Assembly (NCBI GenBank): GCA_947359465.1
Contig: OX375881.1
Coordinates: 123,019,967-123,083,966, forward strand
Length of the DNA stretch: 64,000 nt
Direction: 5' to 3'
Origin: Metellina segmentata
Taxonomy: Eukaryota > Arthropoda > Arachnida > Araneae > Tetragnathidae
Numbering within the stretch: position 1 is the first letter of the stretch; each line of letters starts with the position of its first letter. Of the stretch, positions 12,427 through 22,870 are shown in pieces. The notes beneath the pieces were generated by a model. That model was not told the origin of the DNA, did not search any database, and saw only the letters and a list, made by a program, of their open reading frames with translations. The translations under genes and the position numbers were made by a program.

Positions 12427-12567
12427 GGAACCCTGTACACACTAATAAAGTTAAAGAAGGAGAGCCTCGAGATAAAGCGGGAAGGCAATGAGCTTATGCG
12501 AACATTGATCGCAGAACAAACCTCGAATTTGATGCTAAATGATGAACTGCTGACATTAACTAAATAA
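12427..12567 (+). pseudogene. Candidate C-terminal exon of the Harbinger accessory protein
   Basis: A 46-codon frame ends at the TAA at 12565-12567. It is lysine-, glutamate- and leucine-rich and ends in ELLTLTK, resembling the coiled, charged tails of Myb/SANT-like proteins encoded by PIF/Harbinger elements. A TTGTTTCAG acceptor-like site lies upstream near 12393, but the frame from it is interrupted. No DNA-binding domain is seen. The call rests on composition and on the surrounding Harbinger element. Confidence 0.35.
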
Positions 12568-13689
12568 AAATTATTTTTCAAAGTTTGGTTTTCGTCATTC
12601 TTATCAATTTTTACAGAATTATTTTGAATATACATTACTCAGGCAAGTTATCGGTTAAAGGCTTTTTTTAAAGCCTAATATCGATCTGAATAAAAAGAAC
12701 TTATAAAAAAAGTGAAGGGTGTAAAAGAGTATTTATCTTAAGTAACAGTGTACCATTGCATGTTTATGCATGGTTCTTGTTATTATGTTTTTAGTCTCTA
12801 TTTTGCTTTTCCCAATTTGACATATCTGGAAAATGCACAAGATGATGAAACGTCAAAAAAATACATTGTTATGAAACTTTCTGGCAGCAATTTCCTGTAC
12901 AGGCAGGTCCAATTATCAGTAGGTATAATATTACACATATAATTTGCCCTTTCTTTATAAAAATAAAGTTGGAAGTTATTTTAATTGTTCTTATTTACAT
13001 TTAATTCTTTAAAATCTAATATAATTTTCAAGCTTTTATTTTTGAAACTTAAAATATCTGCAAATAAGATTATATAATGGTGTTTTTTCTTCAAGTAAAA
13101 TAATATCTACGAAACCATTCTTGTGGTTGGATCAACCAAGATTTGTCACTTTTTATAAGTTTACAGAAATAATTTTAAAATTTCCAATCCTGGTATTAAA
13201 AATAGCTAAATACTTTTTATAGTCATACAAACTTTTTCAGTTTCCTATATTACCCTTTCTGGTTACGTTCCCTGTGAAAAGTGTTTATTAACTATGTCCA
13301 CGAAATATAGCAGAAAAATCAAATCAATGAAATGCGGTAATTAAACTTAAAAATTAAGAAAAAACATTAAACATATTTTATTAATCAATGCAATATTTTC
13401 ATTTTTTTTATATTTGAAATTGATATCTGATTGTAATGCGAGTCGCATGTAATTGCTCACATATAGATGCATAACATTAATGTAATGGGTAATATATCCG
13501 GCCAGGTCTTAGAAAAATTAAAAACTACAAAGTAAATAAATTCTAGATCTAATAAATAATTAAAAACACAGTGAAAATATTTGTTTTAAGCTTATTTTAT
13601 TTCACCAAATACACATGTAATAATGTCATGAGAATGTATTAATAGTAATAAATGTAAATAATCAAAACATAATAAACAACATCCATATG

Positions 13690-15075
13690 GCTCCAGAGTA
13701 CTCCCAGGCCACGGGGCAACAACGTCCACCTTAAATCTGCATCGCAGCCCCACAAAAAGTGATAATTTTATTAAAAAAGCAGTCAAGTATTATGAAGTTA
13801 GTACTTCTGGATTTTTGAACATTCAAATGTAACTGAATACTATGTACAGTGAAACTTTAATCAACAGTCAGTTATTAAGGAATATTGCCGCTCAGTATGT
13901 ACGAGCCCCGAAGAAAATGAGAATTTGAAAATTTGAGTATGTGCGGATGTCTAGAGCATAAGTTCATGTAAAAATATGTGCAATATACTGTACTTAATGT
14001 AAATAGTATATTGTTTCTGTAAAATAAAATACATGCATGTAGTGTATTCCCAGTTCGTAAACATGCATTTTTATAGTTCGTTCATTTGCGATGGATGAGG
14101 GTGGGTTGCTTAAGGTTTTTGTGTTATCCGTCATCTTGACAATGATGGTTTATCGAAGTTTCACTGATACATTAGAGTGTCTTTTGTAAAACTTTCTTTT
14201 TTTCTGCACACCACTCAGGAACTGCTCTGCTAATAATTAGTCTCTACGACAAAAGCCCCTGATATGCCTAGTGCACAGTAAAATTTATTTACATTGGTCA
14301 AGCTTCATTCATTTTTTTTAAACCTGACATTGCGTGATCACTGGTGATATCCAATGAGAGATATTGATCAAAATATGATTTTTGATGTTTCATATCGTGT
14401 TTTGCTCTGGACATGATATCACAAAACAAAACAATTGGAAACTCCGCCTGCTCGTGACCTGTCACACAACCAATCAAATCTTTAATAGCCACGGATATGC
14501 AAGTCGTATCATTTAATAAGATTATGATTGCACATTGTAAATGAGTCAGTTTCATGTTTTCAAGTAATACCAAATATGATTGATTTCCAAGCAAATCTTT
14601 TTAAATTAAATGTTCATAGAGAGTAAGATTTAATTAACTGAAACAGTTTTGCAATCCTACACACTGAAAGTTTTACACTCTTGTGCAAGGAAAAAACGTG
14701 AAAAACAATTGTATATTCATAGGTAACAATGTTATGTATTTAAGTTTCATGTAACTATTTCTAATAAACCGTTCCAATATACCTTTTTACTTACTGACAC
14801 AATTTGGAGTCAAACAAAATTGGAAGTTTAATGATATTCGAAGTAACTTGTGAAAAAAGTTCTCATCTCAATGGGTTAAGTAAGTGTGCATGGTCACTTT
14901 GTTTTCGAGTACAAAAAAATAGAATTTTGAGTGAAAAAAACAAACCAACTGATCATTTAAGGAAAAGTAACTTTTTCTGTTCAAGAAAACAAATCAATCA
15001 TCACAATTGGGTCTTTGAAGCCGAATGTGGGTGCAATCAAGTACACCAAAGACATTCAGGAAACCAGATCAATGT
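13690..15075 (-). pseudogene. Harbinger-type transposase fragments
   Basis: Minus-strand translation near 15065-14940 gives GFLNVFGVLDCTHIRL, then DD, a stop, and LNRKSYFSLN. This is the Harbinger signature around the first catalytic Asp (family form: N-V-x-G-V-x-D-C-T-H-I) and the following RNRKGYFS block. A second piece near 13790-13690 reads VDVVAPWPGST, matching the downstream DVVARWPGS region. A MITE and other sequence separate the two pieces, and in-frame stops are present. The order on the minus strand is correct for one gene. The C-terminal Asp/Glu region was not found. Confidence 0.75.
13847..14166. mobile_element. pogo/Tigger-type MITE
   Basis: The left end CAGTGAAACTTTAATCAAC at 13847 and the reverse complement of the right end, CAGTGAAACTTCGATAAAC at 14166, form inverted repeats of the CAGTGAAACYTCGATAA type used by pogo/Tigger elements. 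TA precedes the left end; the right flank reads ATA, one base off. The 320 bp have no coding capacity. It lies inside the Harbinger relic. Confidence 0.65.
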
Positions 15076-15974
15076 AGGAGGACCTTTTTTTAACAGCGTT
15101 TTTGCGAGGAAGCAGGAAATTTTAAGGTATTCAGGTAAAGCATGCCACACGGCATTGCACTCTCATCACATACCTAGAAACAGTTGCTTGAGACCATCAA
15201 GAAATGTTCATCCCCAATAACTGTCTGGAATTACCAGAACCAAGTCTCAATGTTGATAGCACACAAATAATGTTTAAAATCAGTAAGTTCATATTTGAAA
15301 TAATAACATGGAACTTTTAAGTAAAAAAAAAGAATGAAAACAAAAGGTGCTATTGTTAAAAACAATACATCTGTCAATCAAATATATTGCTGTTAGTCAT
15401 ATTCGTAAACAAAAACAATGCATCTAGTCAGTTGATTGAGAATACCAGGAACAGTGTGTTGCTATTCTAATGTGCTTTTATGAATCAGAATTCTGAAAAA
15501 CTTAATATTCAATAACTACTCACTGTAATTAACTCTACTTTATGAAAAAAGCAAAAATGTTTTCATTAAAACGCATGCATTATGAAAATATAGCGCTTAC
15601 TTGATTTTACACAAAAAATACAGTCGTGGCTGGACTTCAACTGTTTTCCAGCTGGTATGTTTTGCGATCCAGGAGATGTCTGGAAAAAAACTCACATCCA
15701 TAGGCTTGCCGCGAACTCGTAAACGTCTCCAAAAAAGGAGAAGAACGTCATCCAAGTTTGAAAAAAGTAGCAACAGTGGGCAAAACTCGAACGTTTCGAA
15801 TAAACTCACCGGGTGCAAAGGAGACGAATTCGATTTCGAGAAAAAACGAAAGCGCATTGTTAGTTGAATGCCAAAGTTGTCACTAGACGCCGCTAGGTTC
15901 GAATTTCGAGACGAAACGTTCGAATATTTGGGTTGCTGAATTAAGCCCTTAATATGTTATTGCCTTAAATATCC

Positions 15975-16160
15975 CTACTTTGGCTTGATGTGGAAGCTTA
16001 GAGAGTGGGGGTTCCAGCTTAGGTGTTGACCTTGTCGTCTGACCGTGGTTCCAAACTACATGTCGACCTCGGATCTTTGGTGGATTCTTCCCGGACCGTA
16101 GCCAATAGTTAATTATTTTCAATCCATTAAAATCTTCGATTGACGTAAATAAACAATAAA
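15975..16160 (+). mobile_element. SINE body and 3' end, head missing
   Basis: Matches the family body: GTGGAAGCTTAGAGAGTGGGG, a GACCTTGTCGTCTGACC block, TCGGATCTTT and CCGGACCGTAGCCAATAG. It begins just outside the Harbinger right end and is 5' truncated. Confidence 0.75.
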
Positions 16161-17111
16161 AATGGGAATTAAAAATAATACTTACAAAAACACAAATCAC
16201 TTGGAATTTAAAATTTTAGAATGGTTTCTCATTCATTTAAATTTTATAACATTGATTTTTTCAATTACTTTAAATTTATGTTCTTACTTTTTTATTGCTG
16301 ATAGAATTATCAATCGTTTTGATTATGAATGGTTCAAAATTTATGTATGTAAAAAAGGTATAAAAGTATTGCCACATGAATAATTGTTTAAATAGATATT
16401 AATTAGTAATTACATAATTTCTAGAATGTTCAGATTTGTTTTCGTATTTATTTCAAACATGCTTATTTATTCAGTAAGAAAGCTGTACAATTGTATTTTT
16501 CAATGCACATAACAACATATTTTCTTTATCGGATCTATAACTTTTTTTAAGTTTCTGGTTGATTTAAACTTTTACCTCCATTAACCTACTTAAAAGATTT
16601 ACTTTTTTCTAAACAAACATCAAATGAAGTACTTCTTCAAGTTTGGATGCATACCCACAAGCTACATACATAAAAACCTTTAACGATCGTCTCATTATTA
16701 TTTTCATCTCTAAAATTGCGTATTTTTTGCGAAAAAATCCATCTGCATAAAAACAGTCATTTTACCCCGCAATAGCGGAAATACAACGACCTATTATTGA
16801 AAAGCTGTCGGTTCCAAACAAAGGCTTGACGTCTTGGGCGTATACTCCTTTGTATCTGGGTAGAAAATGCATTCTATTTTTGCATATGCCATTGTTTATA
16901 TGACATCTTTACCTTGTGATGACATCTATGTTGAGCATGTTTATCTTAGATTTCTTTTCATCAGCTATCCTTTCCATATGCATGAACCCTCCTCCTAAAG
17001 AAAAAAGAGTTATTAAAACACGGTAGCAATTTAATAATATTTTATTTATTACTTCTATTTCACATCACATTAATTATTTGTTATTTTATGTATTTTCCTA
17101 CCAATCGATAG

Positions 17112-17112
<1 letters not shown>
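16161..17112. other. No feature recognised
   Basis: AT-rich sequence with one open frame (16162-16383) of no recognised family, likely chance. Confidence 0.4.

Positions 17113-17142
<30 letters not shown>
17113..17142. repeat. (TA)n microsatellite, left part
   Basis: A run of TA dinucleotides that directly abuts the 5' LTR. A similar run abuts the 3' LTR at 24036-24080, so the Gypsy element inserted into a TA microsatellite. Confidence 0.9.
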
Positions 17143-17146
<4 letters not shown>

Positions 17147-17603
17147 AGGGTAGGAAAATTAATTTGTAACTTAAAAGTAATAAGGAACTCATCTCTATTT
17201 TAAATACTACGCAGTGAGATGTTTTGTTCCAAACGGGTGAAAAAGGGAGATGCACCATGTTTACAATAAAGTTCTTTCACCTGTCAGATGTCACGAGTGC
17301 TTCCCTCAAAGGGTGTCTGGTATCTGTCAAGTAACGTGTAAGATTCCGATTGGTTTCGGGGTGTCACATGACCGTAATCCCCGTCTGGGTTTGGGGCTAG
17401 CAACAGAAGAAAGACACACTTGTAATGATATTGTCTTGCTGACATAACGTATGATTCTGTTCCTCTCGATTTGAGCGTTGGCTCGATCTTCATTGTACAT
17501 ATTCATCCTGATGATGTGAAAATAGTGATTATGTGTTTTATAGAATAAATTAATTTGTTAAAGAGAATGAAAATATTATTGGAACGACTGCTATAGCACC
17601 ACA
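17143..17603 (+). repeat. 5' LTR of the young Gypsy element
   Basis: 461 bp, starting TG and ending CA. It contains an AATAAA polyadenylation-type signal near 17265. It differs from the 3' LTR at two seen positions (AGTAATAAGG against AGTAGTAAGG, and AATCCCCGTC against AATCTCCGTC). Confidence 0.93.
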
Positions 17604-18383
17604 TAATTAAAGTCGGTAGGATATTTCCACGCTGGATAGATCTGCCGTGAAGATTTGGCTCCTAAAATGGTAACAAGCCTTCAAACGTTTCCCTGTCGCG
17701 CAGATGTCATGGATTCCCCATCAACGAGGTAGCAGTTTCGTTTTGCTGTACTTCCGATTCTTCGAATTGCTGTGGCTGTAATGATCCTGGCTTGCCCTCG
17801 TCGTTGCCGTTTGACCCCATTGACCTGCCTGAAGCCGAGAGGAGCGATTTTCTTCCCCACCCCCCGGAGAGTGATGCAGTGTGAACAAAGAAAGAAAGGG
17901 TCGGTCAACCCAACACCTCCTAATCGTGCGGCCCTTGTGTCATCTGATAGTGCGTGGTTTCACAGTGGTCAAGAGTTGTTTTGTGCGCGTTTTCGTAACT
18001 CCACTTCTGTTCTGTCTTCCATCATCTACTTCTGTTCGTTGAGGGAATGACTGATTCGTTCGGTTTGATGGAAAAGAAGACTCAGCTATGCAAGTGAGTT
18101 TCGTGTATATTGCACAGTATCTTGAAGGAACATATAGTTAATATTTTGGATTTATGATAATTAAGAGTTTTGAAATGATATCGTGTTTATTGAAGTTACT
18201 TATGAATAGTTTAGTTTTATGATTCAATATGAAGTTAACGCGTAACTGTGCATGATTATGGTGTAAAAAGTGTATTAGAAGTGTATTTGTAGAAATGTTA
18301 AGATTATGTTTCAGTGTTTCATTTTGAATTATTGTGTGGGATGTTAAATTTATGAGATTGAGGATTGTAGTAAATTGATAAAA
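17604..18383 (+). other. 5' leader of the young Gypsy element
   Basis: 780 bp between the LTR and the gag ATG. Short open frames on both strands carry no recognised motif. No canonical tRNA primer complement beginning TGG lies at the LTR edge, so the priming mode is not evident. Confidence 0.6.
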
Positions 18384-19565
18384 ATGGCAGGTTTGGGACG
18401 TTTAAATAAGTCAGAATTAATGGCTCTGGCTGAAGAATTAGATATTGTATTGGATGAAGGGACCAAAGTGTCTGAAATTAAAAATGCAATTTTATCAAAA
18501 CAAGGTCGGGATGATGAGGAAAAAATAAGGGAAATAGGTGATCGTTTGTTACAAGAGAAAAAAGATAGAATAGAAGCTGAAAAGATAAGTTTAGCCCATC
18601 AGAGGGAGTTAGAAGCCCATCAAAGAGAACTGGAAAGAATTAAACTAGAAATTGAAATTAAAAATAACGGCAATGGAAATTTTTCCAGGTTCAACTTAAT
18701 GAACATTGTTCAAAAATTTAATCCAAAGGTAGATGAGATTGTCCTTTATTTAAAAAATTTCGAAATAAAAGCAAATCTAGCTAAGATACCGCGAGAAGAG
18801 TGGACTGCCTATTTATTAGGAGTATTACCTGCAGATTTAGCAAATAAGGTGGCTAGGGAGCCCGAAACAATGATCAAAAATTACGATCACATCAAAGACT
18901 TACTTTTAAAAAGATACAAACTTAATCCAGAACAGTTAAAAGTTCAATTTTTTAGCTCTCTTAAAAAACCTCAGGACACTTGGAGGAACTTCACTCTTGA
19001 GATTTCTACCTTCTTTGATGACTGGTTGGGAGAGTTAGAGGTTGATACTTTTGATAAGCTCAGAGATTTGATAATTACAAATCAAGTCAAATTTAGGGTC
19101 CCTTTACTAACAAAAGAGCATTTTATCAATGAATGGATCAAAATGAACAGTCCCTTAGAGTTCGCAGAAAAGCTAGATGAGTACGAGTCTTTAAAGGTTG
19201 GTCTAGATAACAAGCCCAATTTAATGAAGCCAAAACCATCTAGTTCAAAATTTAAGGAACATGGTTCTTTTAAACCTTTTCAAGGGCAAAGATCCTATAA
19301 TGCTTTTCAGGTTTCAAAACCTTCTCAACAACAAAATCCCTACAGATATCAAAGTTATGAACCATCTTATGCTAGTAAAAATGTTAACTATCCTTACAGG
19401 GAAAATAATAGAACATATGGTAATGGGAAAACTCCACTAGCTGAAGGAGCTATTAAAAAGTCAGCACAGACCCATCATGGGGATATTTCTACTAGCTCTT
19501 CTGTAAAAGAGATGTCTGATGAAAAGGATTCTAAAAAGAATCCTATAAATAATAACAGTTCTTGA
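18384..19565 (+). CDS. gag: Gag-like structural protein of Gypsy element
   Basis: 393 codons from the ATG at 18384, which has a good context (AAAATGG). The longer frame from 18375 starts with TTG. The N-terminus (about residues 5-40) is a short helical SAP-like block, followed by a charged coiled region (about 50-95) and then a capsid-like domain (about 105-275) with motifs such as WTAYLLGVLP and TWRNF. The C-terminus is rich in Asn, Ser and Tyr. The same domain order and clear sequence similarity appear in the minus-strand Gypsy gag at 43472-42400 (WVAYLLHVMP, TWRNYAHEL, AEKFDEYESL against AEKLDEYESL). Unlike that protein, no CCHC zinc knuckle is present. It ends in TGA at 19563-19565, in frame with pol. 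Confidence 0.88.
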   Translation: MAGLGRLNKSELMALAEELDIVLDEGTKVSEIKNAILSKQGRDDEEKIREIGDRLLQEKKDRIEAEKISLAHQRELEAHQRELERIKLEIEIKNNGNGNFSRFNLMNIVQKFNPKVDEIVLYLKNFEIKANLAKIPREEWTAYLLGVLPADLANKVAREPETMIKNYDHIKDLLLKRYKLNPEQLKVQFFSSLKKPQDTWRNFTLEISTFFDDWLGELEVDTFDKLRDLIITNQVKFRVPLLTKEHFINEWIKMNSPLEFAEKLDEYESLKVGLDNKPNLMKPKPSSSKFKEHGSFKPFQGQRSYNAFQVSKPSQQQNPYRYQSYEPSYASKNVNYPYRENNRTYGNGKTPLAEGAIKKSAQTHHGDISTSSSVKEMSDEKDSKKNPINNNSS

Positions 19566-19571
19566 CAACTA
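19563..19571 (+). promoter_or_regulatory. Probable stop-codon readthrough site between gag and pol
   Basis: The gag stop TGA is followed immediately by CAA CTA. This fits the CAR-YYA context that promotes readthrough of the preceding stop in several plant and animal RNA viruses. The frame stays open from there through all of pol with no shift. Readthrough is inferred from the sequence, not demonstrated. Confidence 0.65.
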
Positions 19572-22500
19572 TTGTATTGTGATTTAAACATGTTAGGTGT
19601 TGATGGCAGCAATAAAATTGTTCCTGCTCTCTGTGATACAGGAAGCAGTGTTTCAATAATCCCCAAAAAGTTTTTGAAAGGGGTTCAGTACGAAACAATT
19701 AGTAGTGTTGAAAAAGTGCCATTACAACAGACTCAGGGCACTATAAATGAGTTTGAAGTGATTAAGATTAATGTCAAAATTGGGAAGATTGAAAAGTCAG
19801 TTCGTATGTACTGTTTGAATACTAACATAGACTATTGCTTGCTATCATTGCCTGACATGTACCTTTTTAAAGTAAGAATTGATTTTGATGAGAAAACAGT
19901 AATGCAAGAAAACCATGTTTTACAAAGTGATTATAGTGCTTTAAATTCAAGTAATTTGTGTCTTAGTGTTATAAGAGGTAATCTTTGCCCAACAACAACG
20001 GGCACCATAAAATCAAAATCCTCTGCCCCTGTGGAGATAACTGCACCACAGATTCAAATGGATGAAAGGTTATTCTCATTACTACAAAGGTATTGCAATG
20101 TCTTCAGTGAGGACAGGTATGATGTTGGTTGCATTAGACTGGAGCCTCAGAAGGTTGTCTTAACTTCTGAACTTCCTATCTCTCTGCGACCTTATCGATG
20201 TTCTCCTCAAGATAATAAAGAGATTGAGGCACAAATCAAAAAGTTATTGGATGCTAAAATAATAAAACCATCACATAGTCCATATTCAGCCCCAGTAACG
20301 ATGGTTGTAAAGAAAGATGAAGGAAAAAAGAGCAGATTGTGTATAGATTTTAGGAAATTAAATTCGATAACTAAAACAGATGCTGAGCCTATACCACGAA
20401 TTGATGCCGTTTTAGATGATTTGACCCATGCTAAATATTTCTCAACGATTGACCTTTGTTCAGGGTTTTGGCATTTAAAGATAAGAGACTATGACACAGA
20501 AAAGCTTGCCATGACCACCAACTTTGGCCTGTATGAATGGTTAAGACTTCCTTTTGGCTGGAAAAACAGCCCCAGTATTTTCCAAAGAGCAATCAGACAA
20601 ATATTGCAAAAACATAAGGTAAATTTCGCCATAAACTACTTTGATGATATCATCATATATAGCGACACTATTGAAAAACATTTAGAACACTTAGGAAAAA
20701 TCTTTGAAATTTGTGAAGTTGAAAATATTAAACTGAAAGGATCCAAGTGTACTTTTTGTAAAACAAAAATCAAATTTTTAGGTTATGAGATTTCTGAAGG
20801 AAAGTGTTCTCCCAACGATAGTAATATTGAGACTGTTAAAAAGTTACTCCCCCCTCATAATGTCAAATCGTTACAGAGGTTTTTAGGCAGCATAAATGTG
20901 TACCATAGATTTATTCCTAATTATGCTAAGCTGAGATTACCTTTAAACAAACTTCTCAAGAAAGAGACAAAATGGGTTTGGACAGAAGAGTGTCAGAAAG
21001 CTTTTGAGAATCTTAAACTTGCATTAATTTCAAAGCCAATTTTAAGTCTTTTTAATCAAAATCGTAAGTGTCATTTGCATGTAGATGCTTCAGGTGATGC
21101 CATAGGTGCTGTACTTAAACAAGAGCATCCGGACGGAACCCAACATCCCATATCTTTCCATTCTCGCCAACTAAGACCATATGAGAAAAACTACTCAATC
21201 ACAGAGCTTGAATGTCTAGCTATAATAGATGCTCTAGACAAATACCAACATTATCTTCATGGAACACCATTCACCATACACACTGACCATGCAGCTCTCG
21301 TATGGTTACGTAATGTTAAGCATCTTACAGGTAGACTATTTCGTTGGTCTTTTAAATTGTCTATGTATGATTATGAAGTTAAGTATAAAAAAGGCTCAAC
21401 AAATTATGAAGCAGATATGTTATCTAGAAATCAAATATCACATCACAACTGCCACAAAACTCACTTAATTCACAGAGAAAAGATAATTGAACATCAAAGG
21501 CTAGATAATGTTGACAGTGTTAAGTTTAAAAAGGTCAATGATGTTTTAACCATTAGTAAGAAGGGATTGATAAAGGTTGTTGTCCCTTTTTCACTTAGAG
21601 AAGAGTTAATTTCTAAAACCCATGAAAAATTTGGTCACCCAGGGGTAAAGAAAATGATAGCTCTAATATCCCCTTATTACTATTGGACAGATATCATCAC
21701 TGATATTTCGAATTTTATAAAACACTGTGAAACATGTCAACTAAACAAACTATCCCATCTTAAAAAGTATGGACTCTTACAATCAATGCCTCCTTGTAAA
21801 GAACCATTTGAGATGTTTTCACTGGATTCAGTGGGTGGTTTTAATTATTACAATTCAGCAAAACGCTATCTTAGCATTTTAATTGATCATGCTACTATAT
21901 TTGTTTGGACTTTTCCAAGCAAAAATATCACATCTGAAGTGTACACCAATTTATTGAAACAGGTTTTTAATTCTAGAGCTCCCAAAGCTCTTTTAACCGA
22001 TAGAAATCCTGCTTTTACATCAGGTAGGTTTCAAAATTTTTTAAGAAACAATGGTGTGAAACAATTGTTGACCTCTTCTCATCATCCTCAAACTAACGGT
22101 AAATGTGAACGGGTGAATCAATCAATTGTAATTAGACTGAAGTGTAAAGTAAATAATTCTTCCAAAACAATTCCATGGACTAGGTATTTAGAAGAAGTCA
22201 CTTTAGAGTATAATAATACCCCACATTCTGTAACCACCTTTCCACCAGCCTACTTAATGTTTGGAAAGCTTCCATTTGACTCTCCTATTGATCAAAATTT
22301 GTATCCGCCAGTCCAAGAGGCAAGAGAAATTGCCTTGGAAAAAACAAAATTACACCACCAAAAGAGTAAGAGAAGGTATGATTTGAAGTACAAAAATGCT
22401 GAGTTTAAGGAGGGTGATCTTGTAATGATGGAAGAGTTTAAATACCCTAACACAAGGAAATTAACACCCCCTTATTCAGGTCCATACACAATTTTAAGAA

Positions 22501-22637
22501 AACTTTCTGAAGTTAATTTTGAAATTGACAAACACGAAAATCAGACTGAGATTGTGCACTCGTCTAAATTAAGATATTTTTATCCACATGATAGGTTTCA
22601 ATTGAGTCGAAAGGATAGTGAATTTTCTCTAAAATAA
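19566..22637 (+). CDS. pol: Pol polyprotein of Gypsy element (PR-RT-RH-IN)
   Basis: 1023 codons follow the gag TGA in the same frame. The first ATG is at about 19590, inside the start of protease, which argues for synthesis as a Gag-Pol fusion. The aspartic protease motif CDTGSSVSIIP lies near codon 23. Reverse transcriptase follows, with LCIDFRKLN and the catalytic box YFDD near codon 358. RNase H has HVDASGDAIGA, TELE and HTDHA. Integrase has the zinc-binding HHCC region (GHPGVKKM ... CETCQ), then Asp in SLDSVGGF, Asp in LLTDRNPAFTS and Glu in NGKCERVNQ. The C-terminal integrase tail is complete. No stop or frameshift is seen. Confidence 0.92.
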   Translation, partial: QLLYCDLNMLGVDGSNKIVPALCDTGSSVSIIPKKFLKGVQYETISSVEKVPLQQTQGTINEFEVIKINVKIGKIEKSVRMYCLNTNIDYCLLSLPDMYLFKVRIDFDEKTVMQENHVLQSDYSALNSSNLCLSVIRGNLCPTTTGTIKSKSSAPVEITAPQIQMDERLFSLLQRYCNVFSEDRYDVGCIRLEPQKVVLTSELPISLRPYRCSPQDNKEIEAQIKKLLDAKIIKPSHSPYSAPVTMVVKKDEGKKSRLCIDFRKLNSITKTDAEPIPRIDAVLDDLTHAKYFSTIDLCSGFWHLKIRDYDTEKLAMTTNFGLYEWLRLPFGWKNSPSIFQRAIRQILQKHKVNFAINYFDDIIIYSDTIEKHLEHLGKIFEICEVENIKLKGSKCTFCKTKIKFLGYEISEGKCSPNDSNIETVKKLLPPHNVKSLQRFLGSINVYHRFIPNYAKLRLPLNKLLKKETKWVWTEECQKAFENLKLALISKPILSLFNQNRKCHLHVDASGDAIGAVLKQEHPDGTQHPISFHSRQLRPYEKNYSITELECLAIIDALDKYQHYLHGTPFTIHTDHAALVWLRNVKHLTGRLFRWSFKLSMYDYEVKYKKGSTNYEADMLSRNQISHHNCHKTHLIHREKIIEHQRLDNVDSVKFKKVNDVLTISKKGLIKVVVPFSLREELISKTHEKFGHPGVKKMIALISPYYYWTDIITDISNFIKHCETCQLNKLSHLKKYGLLQSMPPCKEPFEMFSLDSVGGFNYYNSAKRYLSILIDHATIFVWTFPSKNITSEVYTNLLKQVFNSRAPKALLTDRNPAFTSGRFQNFLRNNGVKQLLTSSHHPQTNGKCERVNQSIVIRLKCKVNNSSKTIPWTRYLEEVTLEYNNTPHSVTTFPPAYLMFGKLPFDSPIDQNLYPPVQEAREIALEKTKLHHQKSKRRYDLKYKNAEFKEGDLVMMEEFKYPNTRKLTPPYSGPYTILRKLSEVNFEIDKHENQTEIVHSSKLRYFYPHDRFQLSRKDSEFSLK

Positions 22638-22870
22638 ACATTTCTTGTGAGTTAAAGACTTACCTTGGGAACTTCATTACCCACTGTTGTATTTGTCTTA
22701 TATTGAAAAGTTTTGTCGTTGATTTATTTGAGTAATTAATAAATGTTATATTTATTGTGTTGAGATAATGAAAGATATTGTCACATATTGTGTGAAATGT
22801 AAAGTATAATGGTATTGTTTGAAATTATGGTACTTGAGCGTGGAATTTTGAATCTTGTTGTGTATTAAGG
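22638..22870 (+). other. Start of Gypsy 3' untranslated region
   Basis: AT-rich sequence between the pol stop and the tandem array. No env-like frame is seen. Confidence 0.6.

Larger units (their letters stand above)
10759..15948. mobile_element. Decayed PIF/Harbinger transposon (about 5.2 kb)
   Basis: The terminus GGGTCTAATTCA at 10759 is matched by the reverse complement of the right end, GGGCTTAATTCA at 15948, with TAA and TTA outside. Inside are pieces of a Harbinger-type transposase on the minus strand (13690-15075) and, on the plus strand, a charged C-terminal exon (12427-12567) like the second (Myb/SANT-type) gene of Harbinger elements. A 320-bp MITE (13847-14166) has inserted between the transposase pieces. 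The inverted ends are short (about 16 clearly matching bases) and internal decay is heavy, so the boundary call is moderate while the family call is good. Confidence 0.65.
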
